A DNA stretch of 64,000 bases from Lasioglossum baleicum (taxonomy: Eukaryota; Arthropoda; Insecta; Hymenoptera; Halictidae), in NCBI RefSeq assembly GCF_051020765.1, contig NC_134935.1, positions 11,037,579 to 11,101,578 of the forward strand, read 5' to 3'. Positions 13,301-26,535 of the stretch are shown piece by piece (position 1 is the stretch's first letter; every line of letters starts with the position of its first letter). A program made the translations under genes and the position numbers. Below the pieces are notes generated by a model that saw only the letters and a list, made by a program, of their open reading frames with translations, made no database searches and was not told the origin of the DNA.

Positions 13301-16152
13301 TAAATTACACGAGCGGATACTGACTACAAATAGCAGACCACTGGATCACTCGTAACAACGAATGACTTGCGTATTTTGTGTTTACAACCGGCTCGCACCG
13401 AGTGAACCAGGTTATCCTGCCTCAATTATTGTTATTAGCTTGTTACCTAGACAATACGAATTCTAATTGCTTAATCAAAAACCAGATCTCATACGGAATA
13501 TAGTCAGGATCCTTGCTCCGATGAATCGCGCTTACGACTCCGTAATGGCACGCAGGTATACCGGAAGAGGAGTCCGGTTCGGATCGATGCGACTCGGCGG
13601 CCAGAAACCAGCAACGAATGTCCTCGAGCCCGTTCCAAGGATCTCTGGCCAAGTCACGAAAGTCCCAACGATGCACCGGGTGTCCAGGATGCACCGAATC
13701 GTTCGCGAACACGTCCATCCTATCCGAAGCAGGTCAACCGAGTCCGGGTGAGAGTAAAGTTCGAGCGTGGCTGGAGGACGTGAACGCGCCGCAACGTCGC
13801 TGGCAAGAAGCTGAAGACCACCGAAGGGCCTTCCACGAGAACACTGCCACCTTCGCCAACAGTTTAGCGTACTTGAAGGAGCTGGCGAAACGCGACGACT
13901 TCGATGTGAACGCGACAAACTTCGTAGAGAACCATCCATCCTCGTGGGAGAGGAATCGACCGATGTCGAAGGGCTTCCTGAACGGGACGAGGAGCGAGAT
14001 TCTCGAAAGCGACGATCGACACAGTCTCTCCTTGCGCTCGGCTAAATCGATGTTCGAAGATCATTGCTGCAACCAACGAGCTCAGGACATCGCGAACAGG
14101 TTCAACGGCGACGAGGCTGTGAACGCAAAAGTCAGGAAAGCGATCGAGAACTCGTTCATCGAACAGATGGAGGAGAACTCTGTCGTCGAGGAAACTTCTT
14201 CCGAGAAGAGACCAAGCCAAGAAGCGAACAACGTGGTCCGGACCGAGGTGAAACACGTTTCCAAACCGACGAAGAAATCGAAGGGAGCTCCAACCGCGGT
14301 GAAGAAGGAGCTGCCGGACATGATCAACGAGCTTCCAAATGGTACGAACACCGCGAAACGTATCATGGATGCTGTGATTCGTGAGATGGTCGACGCCAAA
14401 GTGCACGAGCACCACTCGCGATCGGTTGGCACCATGGACTATGAAGTGGACAGTCTAGAACGGTCGAAGTGTAGCAGGAAATCTTCAACTTCGCCGGATT
14501 CCACCGACCAGTCGAGCCCCGCTTTGTCCACCGCGCTGCCGATGGACGAGGAACTGACGATGCAGAACGCGGTGATCGATACGAAAACCGGCGAGATGAT
14601 GACCATGACGATGAAGATGCCCGCGCTGAACAAGGACGTGCTCGAGAGGAATTACTACAACAGTCTGCCCGAGCTGATCTCCTCGCAAAGGTACGAGAGC
14701 TATTCGTTGGTGAGCGAGGTGTACGTGAACGACGGTTACGACAGCCCGGCTTGCAGCGACGAATCAGGTCCAGAGATTCGGTACGAGCCGGAGAACCCGG
14801 GTCACCTAACGATCAAAGTGCAGGACTCGCCGGAGAACTACGCGAAGCAAGACGAATCGGAGTACGAGCCTGACACGCTCGACCGCAAACCGATGAAGTT
14901 GAAGATCAACGACGACGTCAACTACGAGAGGGAAGTTCCCAGCGAAATTTACGTGGACTCGCTCGAGAGGCCGGCGCAAATACTGCTCAAAAGCAAAGGC
15001 AGCTTTCGAGACCAAGAGTCTACGCGGAACGAGAAGTGCTTGAACCGTGGCTACGGCAGCCTCCGCGAGATCTACGAAGCCAGATTGAAGTCCAATCACG
15101 TGGACTCGAACGATCGAAAGAAGTACTTAACACCCGATACTAGGCAAGCGAAGAGGCAGCGTCAACCGAGCAACCACCCTGACGTAGTGCCGTTGCCGCC
15201 TACGGAGGAGATCTACCAACATCCGAAACCATTGCGGTGCGTGAAAGACGCGAACAATACGCTGAACTCGTCTCTGTCAAAAAACGGCTGGGGCAGGAGT
15301 TCCGCCGAAGCGGGTGACCCTACGGCCAGCAACGGTGCTCCTGTCCTCAACAACGATTCCATCGTGGGGGCTGTCGATTGTTGCGACTGCAGACTTGTTC
15401 GGGTACGGTCTGAAGAATCGATCGCTAAAACAAACTTGTCAACGGAAACGAAGAAGAGGAAGAAGAAGGTGAAAAAGATCGATCAAGAAACGATACAAAC
15501 GAGCTGCGTCGGGGATACCGGAAACTCTAGTCATCATCAATTACCCGTGTGTTGGAGCAGCGCTCGCTGTTCGGCCGACAAGAAGAGGCTTCCGGATCGC
15601 TGTTATCTTCACAGGTCCAGCTTGAGGAACAGAGCATTCGAGGAATCCCGCGAGGAGATGCAAAAGAGACACGAAGGGGTGGCGTGTTACTCGCGGAAGT
15701 ATTCGAACGATCTTTGCAAAAGTCGTGACTCGGCGAACTTCGCGAGTCGCGTGCACGCTGACGATCGTAGGCAACGGATAAGGGTGGAAGACAGCGGATA
15801 CCTGAGCAGCACGGATAGCAATAGCTCGCAAAAGCAGCTGCTCGGACACGAAGCGAGCAGCGTCTCGGAAACGGACGAAACCGAATCCGTCTGCGACGGA
15901 GCCAGCGAGAGCGGCGCCGAGAGCGTGGGAACTGACAGCGTGTTCTTTGGGAACTTCCGCAGATTATCAGAGTTCTCCGACTTCACGAAGAGCCTGGACT
16001 CGGGTATGGAAATCGGACCAAGGATTTTTCAACCGTTTACCGTGAGAAGCGAGAACCTGGGCTGTGAGAGGACCAACTTCAGCACCAGCGACAGTGAGAC
16101 CGAGAGCTTCGTTACCGTTCTTCCACCCCGTGATACCAGTGAGCCAATTTAG
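10320..16152 (+). CDS. Unrecognised single-pass membrane protein with a very long cytoplasmic tail (5' partial)
   Basis: Seven exons join in phase: 10320-10433, 10537-10670, 11817-11967, 12034-12365, 12529-12759, 13075-13177 and 13556-16152 (stop TAG). The N-terminal exons and any signal peptide are not identified, so the CDS is partial. The visible protein has an extracellular part of about 145 residues with several cysteines, including VCGITG, LVCRDD and FTSCVAF. One hydrophobic helix follows, AIGLSSVILALIYVASVSLY, then a basic stop-transfer HSKKTKRK. The tail exceeds 1,000 residues, is charged and low in hydrophobicity, and holds the 865-codon terminal exon rich in Ser, Glu, Lys and Arg. 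The last exon keeps an unbroken frame and higher GC than its flanks, which supports coding. I do not recognise the family. The topology (signal peptide, ectodomain, helix, tail) is inference. Introns are short and AT-rich. Confidence 0.85.
10955..11218. repeat. Intronic repeat related to the element at 49471-50053
   Basis: GGGTAGACTCTCGTTTTCAG, CTCATTTCTCGATAATGCAA and TTTGCATTATTCGGAAGCAT recur at the start of the 49.5 kb element. AGCTATTTTCGTAGAGTTG and CAGGTACATGCTGCCAAATA match its right half. The middle of the 49.5 kb copy is missing here, so this is a deletion derivative. It lies in the 10671-11816 intron. Confidence 0.6.
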
Positions 16153-18833
16153 GTATTGGCTTATCTACGTTTGCGATGATAGTTGTAAATATCTATGCAT
16201 GTCAGATGTTTCATGAAAAACTGGTGTCAGTCGATATTTGTCTAAATAATTGTAGTATAATTTTAGCAACGCTTGTATATACGACTTATATAAGACAATA
16301 AGATGTTTTATAGAGCTTTTACTTAATTCCTCTTTATCCGATGATTAACGGGTTTGATTTGCACCAGTTTTTCATTAAACCGGTTCAGGACAATCGTTCT
16401 GTCATGGTCTCGTGACTTTGAAATGTCGATTCCCTGTTCTACCCAGGCTACATTTTCCGCTTTCTTCCTTTAGGAAACACTGGGTGAATATTCAGGCTAC
16501 ATGTTCAAGTAGCGAATAAAAATCAAAACTAAATTGCCATCGATATTCGTAAATGAATCTTTAAAGGACCCCGTGGAACCCCGTGCACTGTTCATGTATA
16601 ATTGTTACACCAACGCATTAGTCATATACGAGTGACGCTATTCTTTAACCAGGTCGTATAAATTAATATTTATTGTGTTATATTCTATGGAAAATAATTA
16701 AAACGAATCGGAGTCAGCGTCCGACAAAAAGATGAAACTCATCTGTAGTTGAATAAATTGACCGGAATGGTGCACTGGGGTTAATATTTAGTTACTAATC
16801 GTCTTTTCCGGTGAAACCTTCACGGCCAGTACGTTAATGTTAAACAATTTTATGCAATTTTAGTTTAATTTAGTACGTTGCAAACGCTCTTGCGTGTAAA
16901 AGTTCGATGAACGGGTAAATGTCCATTTGTGGTCTATTTGGTTGTGAACCTCGCAACCGCGACTATTGGGGACACTTAAACGATGTTAAGTAATCGAAGC
17001 TGTTACGTAATTAGTATAATGATCTAGATATATTGTCAGGAACCCTATATACTTCGCATTTATCATATAGATCGTTTTTAATATTATGGCAAACAGTTAT
17101 ATACGTGTATTTACGCAAGTTTTATAATATAAGTTACGAACGTCGGGGACGTTGATTAATTTATACCCGACGTCAGTTGAATTGCCATTGTAGAATCTAA
17201 TTTAACTATACTTGGCCGGAAGTGCAATATTACTTTGTAAAGAGGAGCGCAGGAGCTAATTGTCATCGGCGCTACTTCTGTCTTGATCGAAAAGTAGTAT
17301 ACGTGCTAAAAGCGCTGAAATTATGATTAATTGCTAGTCGGTACTTCCTCTAAGGAAACAATACGCAATAATATTATTAATATATTGTATATAGAAAACG
17401 ATAAACGTACTACAACAAATTGTGACAACTACGATGACTATAAATCGGTTAAAACCATATCGAAGAAACGGATGGAGGATGGTCAAGACAAAAAAGTCTA
17501 AACGTATTAAAACAGATGAGAACTATTTTAAAAGTCTCAAAAACGTAGCGATGTGTCGCAGAACCGGTATTAAAATATTATACTCGTCTTTTATTGCTGT
17601 TATTAGTATTGTCTTCATTGTTGTTGGTCGTTAACTCATTTATTAATTGAATGCAGAACGATATTTATACATATTACCAGTAAAGTGGAGACAAATTATA
17701 TTTGTTACTAATATATGCTCCTTTATCGATATATTTAATATTGATTTATAAAATAATATATATATAATCAATAATATATTCCGCGGTCGTTACATTAATT
17801 TATTATATATAATTACTACTGTTGTATATTGTAGGAAAGATACGAGAAAACAGAAGGTGGTTGTCGGTTGTTACTTAGAATTTAATAATTTTCCTATTTT
17901 TTTAACGAAATCGTTTTTTGTCTTATATCAGAAGCGCACGCTTTAATGTACCTGCCAAATGTATATGAATAAGATATATTTTAATATATTGAATTTTGGT
18001 AATGCCTTGTTACGATATAATGACGGTACATTTCATACGCTGTATTGATAACAGGAAATTTATAATGAGAGGATGTATTTTAATAGACTTTATGTAATAT
18101 TTATGTCATAATTGTATAAATGGCAAATCGATCACCATGTTTTCATGCGACCGAAAAAAGTCGGTTGCGCGAGTATGCGTGCGTGCGTGCTATAAATAAT
18201 ATATATATAAATGTTGTTTGACATATATACATATATATATGTCATATAATATATATATACGTTGCGAATGAATTTAGATCAATTAAACGTTGAAACAGTG
18301 TACACAATTCGTTAAAAAGTGTTGCGTCAGAAAAGAAAAGAAAAAATGAATTGTGTATTACTGTTTCTCCAAACGGAGGGGTACTTTTTAATTTGGGATT
18401 GAGAATTATCTTTCGTATTTCTCTCCCGCATGATTGGGAACAGCGTTCGGTGTCGGTGGGGATTTGGAATTTGGGATCACAATAAGACAATTCTTTATTG
18501 GAAATAAGTGTATAAACATTTATTGCATTCCATTAGAAATGCATCAGCGTACTGCAGAACATTATACTAGCTGTGATCATGTGTTCACGTGAATACGTGA
18601 AACATTTATAGACAATCTTGAGATCTACTACGTTATGTACGTTACAAAGTCACATACATATATATTGTTATACTCTCTTTTTAACGTATTTATTAGAATA
18701 TTTCGACAGGAAATAAAGAAACAAGAAAAACTGACGCTACAACTCGAAAATTCTTTCCTACCTGGCAATATTGTATTTTGTATTCATAACGGTTGTTAAA
18801 AGATAAGAAATGAAATATAAATTTTTACACGAT
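16153..18833. other. Convergent intergenic region and 3' UTRs
   Basis: This AT-rich DNA separates two tail-to-tail genes. It should contain the 3' UTR of the membrane-protein gene and, on the other strand, that of the helicase gene. AT and GTGC microsatellites occur at about 18175-18260. A 70-codon frame at 17422-17634 has no recognisable feature apart from one hydrophobic stretch and is probably chance. Confidence 0.5.
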
Positions 18834-21800
18834 TTATATGCGATTTATATGTGATGCATATGAATTCGGTTTTCTTAATCGTTTTGAACTCGCCTCTTTA
18901 GCAGACTTATCTATACTATTCGCCGATTCATTAATAATATTTAAAATTACATTCAACAATCTATGTTTGAAGAGCATCACATTCTTTAAGTTCTCTGATT
19001 CGCTCTCTACACTCTGATATTTAATGGTATAGTTTACAACATCCCACAAGACACTACGAAGTTGCAGCAATAGTGCTGCAGATCTAAAAAAAAATCGGAG
19101 TGAAATGATCATCACAAAAATTGAGCATTTACTAGTACGCACCTTTCATCAGAACTCAATTGTACGTTCCTCAAGTTGTCTATAGCAATTAAGACTTTGT
19201 CATCTCCATCAATGTCGTTTTCTGTCAACTGTGAATATGGTAAATCATAAGTTACTCAATCTATACGTACGTTAATACCGATTCATGATGTAGAGATACC
19301 GTAATTTACGAAAATACTTTACCTTGCTACAAGTAATATCACCGTGGCTAAACAACAGCACCGATAGTGGTGAAATTAAACTTGTGTCACTAACCAAGCA
19401 TCGTCTTGATTCCACGTGTTCAACGCGTGTAACATACGTTAAAAACGGACTTGGCCATACTTTTCTCTTACTATTTACACTTTCGGGCGATATAGCCACG
19501 TTACCAGAGTCCCTAAAAGACATGTAATGTTCTATGAAGGTAAAGTCTTTTTTAAACTAGCAAGAGTTGACAAAGTTATTACGCTGTAAACTGAAGTTAT
19601 ACAAAACTAACTGTAACTTTTACCATCAAAAAGCTCATTTAGAACATTAATTAATTACAGAAGCACTATCACAGGGCCTGACATTTCTTCATTGGATTTT
19701 TGAGAATTGCTATACTTACTCAGCTTTTATCGAATTTGTCGTTTTCGTAAAGTAGCCGTTTTTGTATCCACCAGGGAAAGTCCTTATTAGTTGATTAGTA
19801 GCCGCAAATAAAACAGCTCGAATTAATTCCATCTGTTTAGAATGCACATTTACAAGTTGACAATCCTCAACAGAAGAAACCATGTCAGTTTGAATAAGCT
19901 CATTTAAATATAGTTCGCGAGTCACTATAAAGAAATAATACATCATTCAATAATCCTGTGGCTCGTATTATCGCTTCAGATAAACAACAAACTTACCAGA
20001 TATTTTTTTATAATTCTTGTAGTGTGAACTTCTATAGTTAATCCGCTCCGACATGTCATTATAATACTGATTCATACCTTTATACATATCTGACATACCA
20101 ATATGATCGCTTGAGTTGTGATATTTAGATTTTTGGTCTTTCTTGTCTGCTTTACCGATTAACGAAGTAGCAGACGATTCGTTATCGGTTGATAACATTG
20201 TGGTTATTGTTAACAAGGGATTCAAACAGCTAGAAAATATAGAAAATCCATGAATTACAAATAACCTTCGTTAACTGAATTATCTTACGTTTTTACACTT
20301 ACTGAAAAACACAAGAAAGTAGCAACGCTTTACTCAGCTTAACATCCAATGAGAAATACATCATACGTTTTCCTAAAGGTGTCAGCTTTTCGTCTTCATC
20401 CAGAACATTATGGCGCTTCAGATATTCTACAGCACGAGTTAGCGATTTCTTGCTGGGACGATCGATCATGCTATTAAAGAAATCTTCTGCCGTCTCATCA
20501 CTAAATGTCTTACTGGTAACAACTGCCTGATCAAGCGATATTCTACGTATCTCTGGCTCTGGGAATGAGTCTAATCCATCATACATACTTTTCTTTAAAA
20601 TATGATAACTTTCACCAGGTGAAACACGTCCAGCCCTTCCTTTTCTGTATATTGACAAAAATTTGTTTCAGTCAAATTTGTTCTTCTTCAAAAATAAAAC
20701 AGAGTAGTATACAAGAGTATAACAATTACCTTTGTAAAATATTTGCTTTTGTCACCCAATGTGTAAATACAGTATACAAAGACGAATCTTCGTTCCAAAC
20801 TATATCCCTTTTACGGGCAGTATCTATAACATATTTGACATCTGGAATAGTAATGCTACTCTCAGCAATGTCTGTAGCCAAAATAATTTTTCGCACATGG
20901 TCAGGAACTTCGCAGAAAACCTTCTCTTGCTCAGCATTCGTTAGTTTCGAATGAAAAGGTAGTATAAGAAGATTACTATTACGTCTATTTTGTAACATGT
21001 CTTGGAGATATTGGATTTCTCGCCAACCTGGTACGAAACACAAAATACTACCAGGCGGTTTCGTTTCGGTAATCCAATGGATTAGCTGTAGTATCTCGTG
21101 CGAAGGAATTTCCCAATCTTGGTAAGATTTTTCGCATTTTATACCTATCTCGCTTTCTATATCTTCCAGAAAATGCATTTTTACTGGATACATTTTTCCA
21201 GGGATCTCAATGGCGGCGCATGAAAAATACTGTTGAAATAATTCTGTGTTCACCGTCGCGGACATAATTATAAGTTTCAGATCTGGTTTGGTGGTCAACA
21301 ATTTCTTCATTAAATTAAGCAATATATCGATTTGCAATGTCCTTTCGTGAGCTTCATCTATAATTATATGCGATATGCCTTCTAAAGTTGGATTACTTTG
21401 TAATCTTCGTAAAATGATACCAGTTGTGCAAAACAAAATTGAGCCATTCGTTGGTGGTAGCATATGATTAAGTCGTACATGGAAGCCTACCACTTCACCA
21501 ACAACTTCTTCTCTCTCATGAGCAATGCGATTCGCTAGAGACACAGCTGAAATTTTCCGAGGTTCCGATACAAGTATATTACATTCGTGACCTCTAGATG
21601 CTGCCGTGTATGCGTCCATTATAAATTGTGGTACTTGAGTACTTTTTCCACATCCCGTATCACCTTTGATTAAGAGGATCTGATTTTCATCTATGCTCTT
21701 AAGGATTTCTGATCTAAAAATTAGTTATTTTTATTATATTATAGATGCAGTATTTTATCGATAATTGTCCCCAACACGGGTCTGCCCAGGGACAATTATC

Positions 21801-24252
21801 CGCCAGGGATACTATTCTTTGACTTTTGCCGATCGTAGAAAAGGACAGCGGACCTCGAGAGACCTTGGTCGCCGAGAAGTGTAAACATAACTAATCCAAT
21901 AACAAAACTTCTTTATTTTTCATTATTTTTTGATAGCACTTTGACCAACATATTCGTGGCATTTTTATAATGAAAATGATACCAAATATAATATAATTCC
22001 AATTATATTTACTTGTGTAATGAACAATGAAAGAGTCGCGGCGCGCCGGCACAGTTCAAAGAACTTCCCATACGCTGTTCTTCCTTGCGTACGAAATTTG
22101 CATCGTTCATTAAATAAGTAAATATGTATCGAAATTATATCATGTTTGGTATCATTTTCATTAGAAAAATACTACGAATATGTTGGTCAAAGTCTTATAT
22201 AAAAATATTTAAAAATAAAGAAGTTTTGTCATTGGATTAATGGTATCTCGCCGATTTACCCGAGCCGTATAATGTCATACTTTTCGGCGTCCGAGGCTTC
22301 TCGAACTTCTTGGCCCCCTCAAGGGGGTACACCCCGCAGGATTGGGGATAGTTCTGAGACAATTGTCGGCCAAACATTTGGTACATTTATCGATAAAATA
22401 CTGTAATTCGGTAGCACAATTGTCAGTACATACTTATGCTCTAGTATTGGCAAATTTTGGGCAGAACGTGTTCTATTTTGAAGCTTTCTGTATAAACTAT
22501 CACTACGCATCTCATCATTTTGAAATGATTTCCTTGGCGAATACATGGGTTCTACCAATTTGTTTTCAACGTCAATTATATCAGATGATCCTTTTATAAT
22601 AGGCTCTATGTCCTAGAAAAAAAATTGTTCTATATACAAGTACTTTATAAAATATATAAGAAAACTCTTATTGTTATTTATGAAACTTACATTACTGAAT
22701 GTATCCAATACACCTTGAACGTCATCTTCAAACTTTGATTCAAGATTTATTCTGTTGGGTTCAAATAACATATCTTCAATTTCTTCTTGATTATATAACA
22801 CAGGTTTCAAATTTTTAAGGTATCCATTATTGTATAACCAAGTCAGACATTTTTTTGAAGCATGTGTAGCAGCTGCTTTCTTATTAGGCCCTATATGAGA
22901 AAATGATAGTTCCTCGGGCCATGATACATTAATAGTACATTTGTACATTTTAGTAGACATGTCATGGACGTTTTCATATTGAAAAGTTATATGATCCTTC
23001 TTGCCAAATTCATTATTTACAATTAAATAGATGCTTTGAAGATGTCCTACAGGATTTTCGAATAATTTGTTCAAACCTGAAAGTAATACAAAATTGATGT
23101 GCATACAGAATAACAAAATGATCTTATTAAACGTTAAGCATTCTTACGTTCTTTTGAAATTTTAGTAATAGATGTTTTGTTTCTTCTGCCGTGCAGATGT
23201 TCCTATAAATTTGATATTACATTTATAATATACATATGTATAAACTTTGTACATTGTCTCTCATAATGTCTTACATACAGGGTGTTCGCGATAATTTGGA
23301 CCAGCGTTTTTTTCGTAAACGGTAAACATTAGAAAAAAACCGAAGAGGAGGAAGTTGTAGTATATTTTACTAGCGATATGATAGCGTATCTACAATTTTT
23401 TTATTTGTGATATTTTTCTTAAAATAGAGGTGACCTTCATTTTTTTTAAATGGAATGAGGTATTTTTTAATACATCAATCGATGCAGCTAGACATTCGCT
23501 ATAAAAAAGTACTAACCTATGTATGTCGAAAAGTTAGTAGTTCAGGAGATATTTAAATTTAAATAACTCTAAAACACCATTACTATCGTGCTAAGACATT
23601 AGTGTTTACTTACTTGTGTAATGTCTTAGTATGACAGTAATGGTGTTTTAGAGTTATTTAAATTTAAATATCTCCTGAACTACTAACTTTTGGAGATACA
23701 TAGGTTAGTACTTTTTTATAGCAAATGTCCAGCTGCATCGATTGATGTATTAAAAAATACCTCATTCCATTTAAAAAAAATGAAGGTCACCTATATTTTA
23801 AGAAAAATATTAAAAATAAAAAAATTGTAGATACGCTATCATATTACTAGTAAAATATACTATAACTTCCTCCTCTTCGGTTTTTTTCTAATATTTACTG
23901 TTTACGAAAAAAATGCTGGTCCAAATTATCGCACGCGAACACCCTGTGTATTATATTTACCTTTTCAAACTGCTGTATGTTAGCATTATCAGTATCAACT
24001 TCTAACTGAAAGAAATTATATTTAATTTATATTACTCTGCATTGGATTGAAGAAGATAATAAATTGTTATAAGTAATATCTTACCTTTTCATAATCAGTA
24101 GAATCTGTAGAAACGCATGGATTTTTGTTGTAAGAACAGTAAAGTGCCCTCGAATATAATTGAATGTTTTTGAGACTTGTTCTGTACAGTTCTCTTTTAT
24201 GATGTATTCTTAAACTGTTGTCAAAACATATCGATTTAATTATAAGTTTCAT
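18834..24252 (-). CDS. DHX30: DHX30-type DEAH-box RNA helicase with dsRNA-binding domain
   Basis: Twelve in-phase exons give about 1,040 residues: 24085-24252, 23961-24005, 23148-23202, 22691-23076, 22434-22612, 20730-21713, 20303-20644, 19997-20229, 19720-19924, 19323-19512, 19143-19228 and 18834-19083. The start is the ATG at 24252; the upstream TTG at 24270 is not needed. A basic, acid-poor N-terminus resembles a mitochondrial presequence. A double-stranded RNA-binding domain follows (residues ~90-160, NPVGHLQSIY to KKAAATHASKKC). Helicase motifs are I GDTGCGKST (~295), II DEAH (~397), III SAT, V TDIAESS and VI QRKGRAGR (~605). The HCLNPLL and LLFSHGD segments match the C-terminal region of vertebrate DHX30, as does LCFVPGWREI. 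Human DHX30 works in mitochondrial RNA granules and ribosome assembly; the insect role is inferred. Introns 2 and 5 each hold a long hairpin element. Confidence 0.92.
21748..22403. mobile_element. Foldback/TIR element in helicase intron 5
   Basis: The outer ends CAGTATTTTATCGATAA (21748) and TTATCGATAAAATACTG (to 22403) are exact inverted repeats of 17 bp. An inner pair of about 130-bp arms, 21894-22030 against 22128-22240, is near-perfect: CAATAACAAAACTTCTTTAT against AAGAAGTTTTGTCATTGG, and TTGACCAACATATTCGT against ACGAATATGTTGGTCAA. Its right end lies 30 bases from the exon 5 splice donor. It has no coding frame. Confidence 0.7.
23278..23946. mobile_element. Near-perfect 669-bp palindrome in helicase intron 2
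   Basis: The arms of about 320 bp mirror each other from CAGGGTGTTCGCGATAATTT at the left to the complement ending ACGCGAACACCCTG at the right. The loop is about 30 nt around 23597-23625. Between them, GGTGTTTTAGAGTTATTTAA, CATCGATTGATGTATTAAAA and CTTCCTCCTCTTCGG are matched on both arms. Divergence between arms is low, suggesting a recent insertion or ongoing homogenisation. No transposase frame is present. Confidence 0.85.
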
Positions 24253-25082
24253 AACACTATGCAAATACAATAATGTATGTTAAATAAATGTTTAAATACT
24301 CACTAACTGCATATTGGTTTCTTCAAGATACTTATAACTTGAACTCGGAACATGTTTTCTCATTAAATATTAAATCTCTACAAGGACAAAAATATATTAA
24401 ATGATTCCAAAAGTTTGTTTCGTTTTCGATCAATGTGCACAGTCAAATTCAAGATAATTATATAAGTAAACAAATAGCACGCTTAAATAAATTAAAATTC
24501 ATGAAATGATGAAATACATATTAATAAAAACCATGTTCATACAGTTTGTGCACTTTATACTGATTAACTTATCAAAATCAAACTACTATCTGAATATGAG
24601 TAGTGAATGTGAGTACGTCTATATAAAAAAGGATATATGAGAACGAATGTGTTCGCGTTTTCAAAATAAGTTACATATACTTGCATCGACGTTTGAATTT
24701 AATTTTATGTCTTGTAAACAGAAAACACAAATGGAAACAAATTATCTTTTTAAATTTATATACAATGTGCAATATTTTATAAACTAGAATACACACGTGA
24801 GTGTAAAGTATAAAATTTCTTCTGCTACGCCGTGTTTTTAACCTCCAGCCTCCAGTATCATGTTTTCTAACCTCACAATTTCATTGCACATGCAACTATC
24901 ATGAAATAATAGTGCGCAGGCCTCCGAGAAAAAGAAGAAAAGATAAATTCGAGAACTTCTCTCAGAGAATAGGAAATCTATTCTACAATTCTACTGTAGA
25001 ATGTAACTATATAAAGCAAGCAAACATGGGGGAATTTGGTGGAATCCAGTGGAATCACAGAGGATATCCAGAGGATATCAAA

Positions 25083-25289
25083 GGACAGGCTGTGGCCAGA
25101 AATAGCACGCGTGCTAGGGAATCTCAAGGAATACCCCCACTTCTCCCGGCCGCGCGTCTCGCTCCCCGTGGCGGCCATAGTGCTCGGAGCAACTACGGCC
25201 GCCAAGGGGATTGAGACGCGCGGCCAGGAGAAGTGGAGGTATTCCTTGAGAATCACTAGCACGCGTGCTATTTCTGGCCATGCCTGTCC
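25083..25289. mobile_element. GC-rich palindrome, about 207 bp
   Basis: Arms of about 95 bp pair around a short centre near 25185. GGACAGGCTGTGGCCAGAAA pairs with TTTCTGGCCATGCCTGTCC, and AGCACGCGTGCTAG is itself a palindrome found in both arms. CGGCCGCGCGTCTC pairs with GAGACGCGCGGCC. It is far richer in GC than the flanking DNA, which marks it as an insertion. Confidence 0.75.
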
Positions 25290-26012
25290 AAGGATCCGGT
25301 GTTGCCAACTTTGCGCAATCGATGATGCTGCACTGTGCTGCACCAAGCGGACATCAACCCAATTTATTCCTCATTAGCATCTGGTAGTAGTAAATCTATA
25401 CTGTATTTACTTGCGATGGTTGATAATTTACAATAAAAGTTATAGGTTATGATCGTTAAAAAGCTCCGAAACTAAAAGATAAAATTGCTAAAATGACTAC
25501 ACTAAAATTGGACTGTAGAAATTGAACCTTTCTACTATTGTGCTCAAAAATATAGATCGCATAACTCCAGTAAAAATTTGAAATACATTATACATACCTA
25601 AAAGAAGGGATATCACTTAGTTCCTTTCATATGATAAATTTGTATAACAATTTCTTATAAATAATTGATGAACAGAAACCGAATCTAGTGGAAAAAGGAC
25701 TAGTATATTCTTCCACTTATGCTTATATTTATTTATTAATTGTTGCGACGGAAGTCATCAAACTTGAAAATTTAATAAAAATATTCACAATGAGCATTCT
25801 TTCTTTCTCTCGTACGTTCAGAATCGTTCTCTCCCTCTCTCTTTCCCAATATCTCTCTTACACATTTCATTCAAGCTTTCTCTCTATCACTCTCGCTCGC
25901 ACACTTTCACATTCGTCTCTGTTACGCGCACGGCCGTAACATTCTTCGTGAGCTGATGCGCGTGGTATGAGCCAATTTATCGAAAACTCGTGCCCAGCAC
26001 TCGTTGGACACT

Positions 26013-26039
26013 TGTGTGTGTGTGTGTGTATGTGTGTGT
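26013..26039. repeat. GT dinucleotide microsatellite
   Basis: This is an alternating GT tract with one TATG interruption, between CT-rich sequence and an AT-rich stretch. Confidence 0.9.
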
Positions 26040-26535
26040 TGCCTGGCTATGCTTGTATGAACGTGTGGTATGATGTATGTATATGTACATTCAATTATTA
26101 ATAATTATTATTAATAACAACAATAATTAATTAATACGAATAGAAAATCATGTTTCACGGTGAATGACTTGATTCCTTATTTTCAATTTTCTTTTCTTTC
26201 ATTAAAGATTCGATGAATGTTCGTTTCCAGTGTAAACTTTTTTTTTCGTCGTTCGTTACACGTGAAGGTATTTTTTCAGCGATGTCAGTGCAACATTAGA
26301 ATTCAGTCAAGCGAGGCCTTCAGTTTCGGCGAATTGCTGTCTCGAAAACGATTTCATTTCAGAACATTCCGAACAGCGTTTAGTCCTTGCTCAACGTCAG
26401 AGCTGCCAATGACAATTACATAAAGCTGGGATATCTTCACAGTGGTCACTCTTGCATTAAAATTACGATAACAGCATGATTCCCTCGTAACGATAATCAG
26501 TTCGATCAAGTTGTCTAACTGATTGTATGATTAAT

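Larger units (their letters stand above)
24253..26535. other. Region between the helicase 5' end and the MTA1-like 3' end
   Basis: Both neighbours are on the minus strand, so this should hold the helicase promoter and 5' UTR and the MTA1-like 3' UTR. It contains the hairpin at 25083-25289, CT-rich and CTCTC tracts at 25800-25920, and a GT repeat at 26013-26039. No further gene was seen. Confidence 0.5.

Noticed and set aside
20565..20954. Plus-strand frame of 129 codons
   Set aside because: It is the shadow of the helicase exons on the minus strand.
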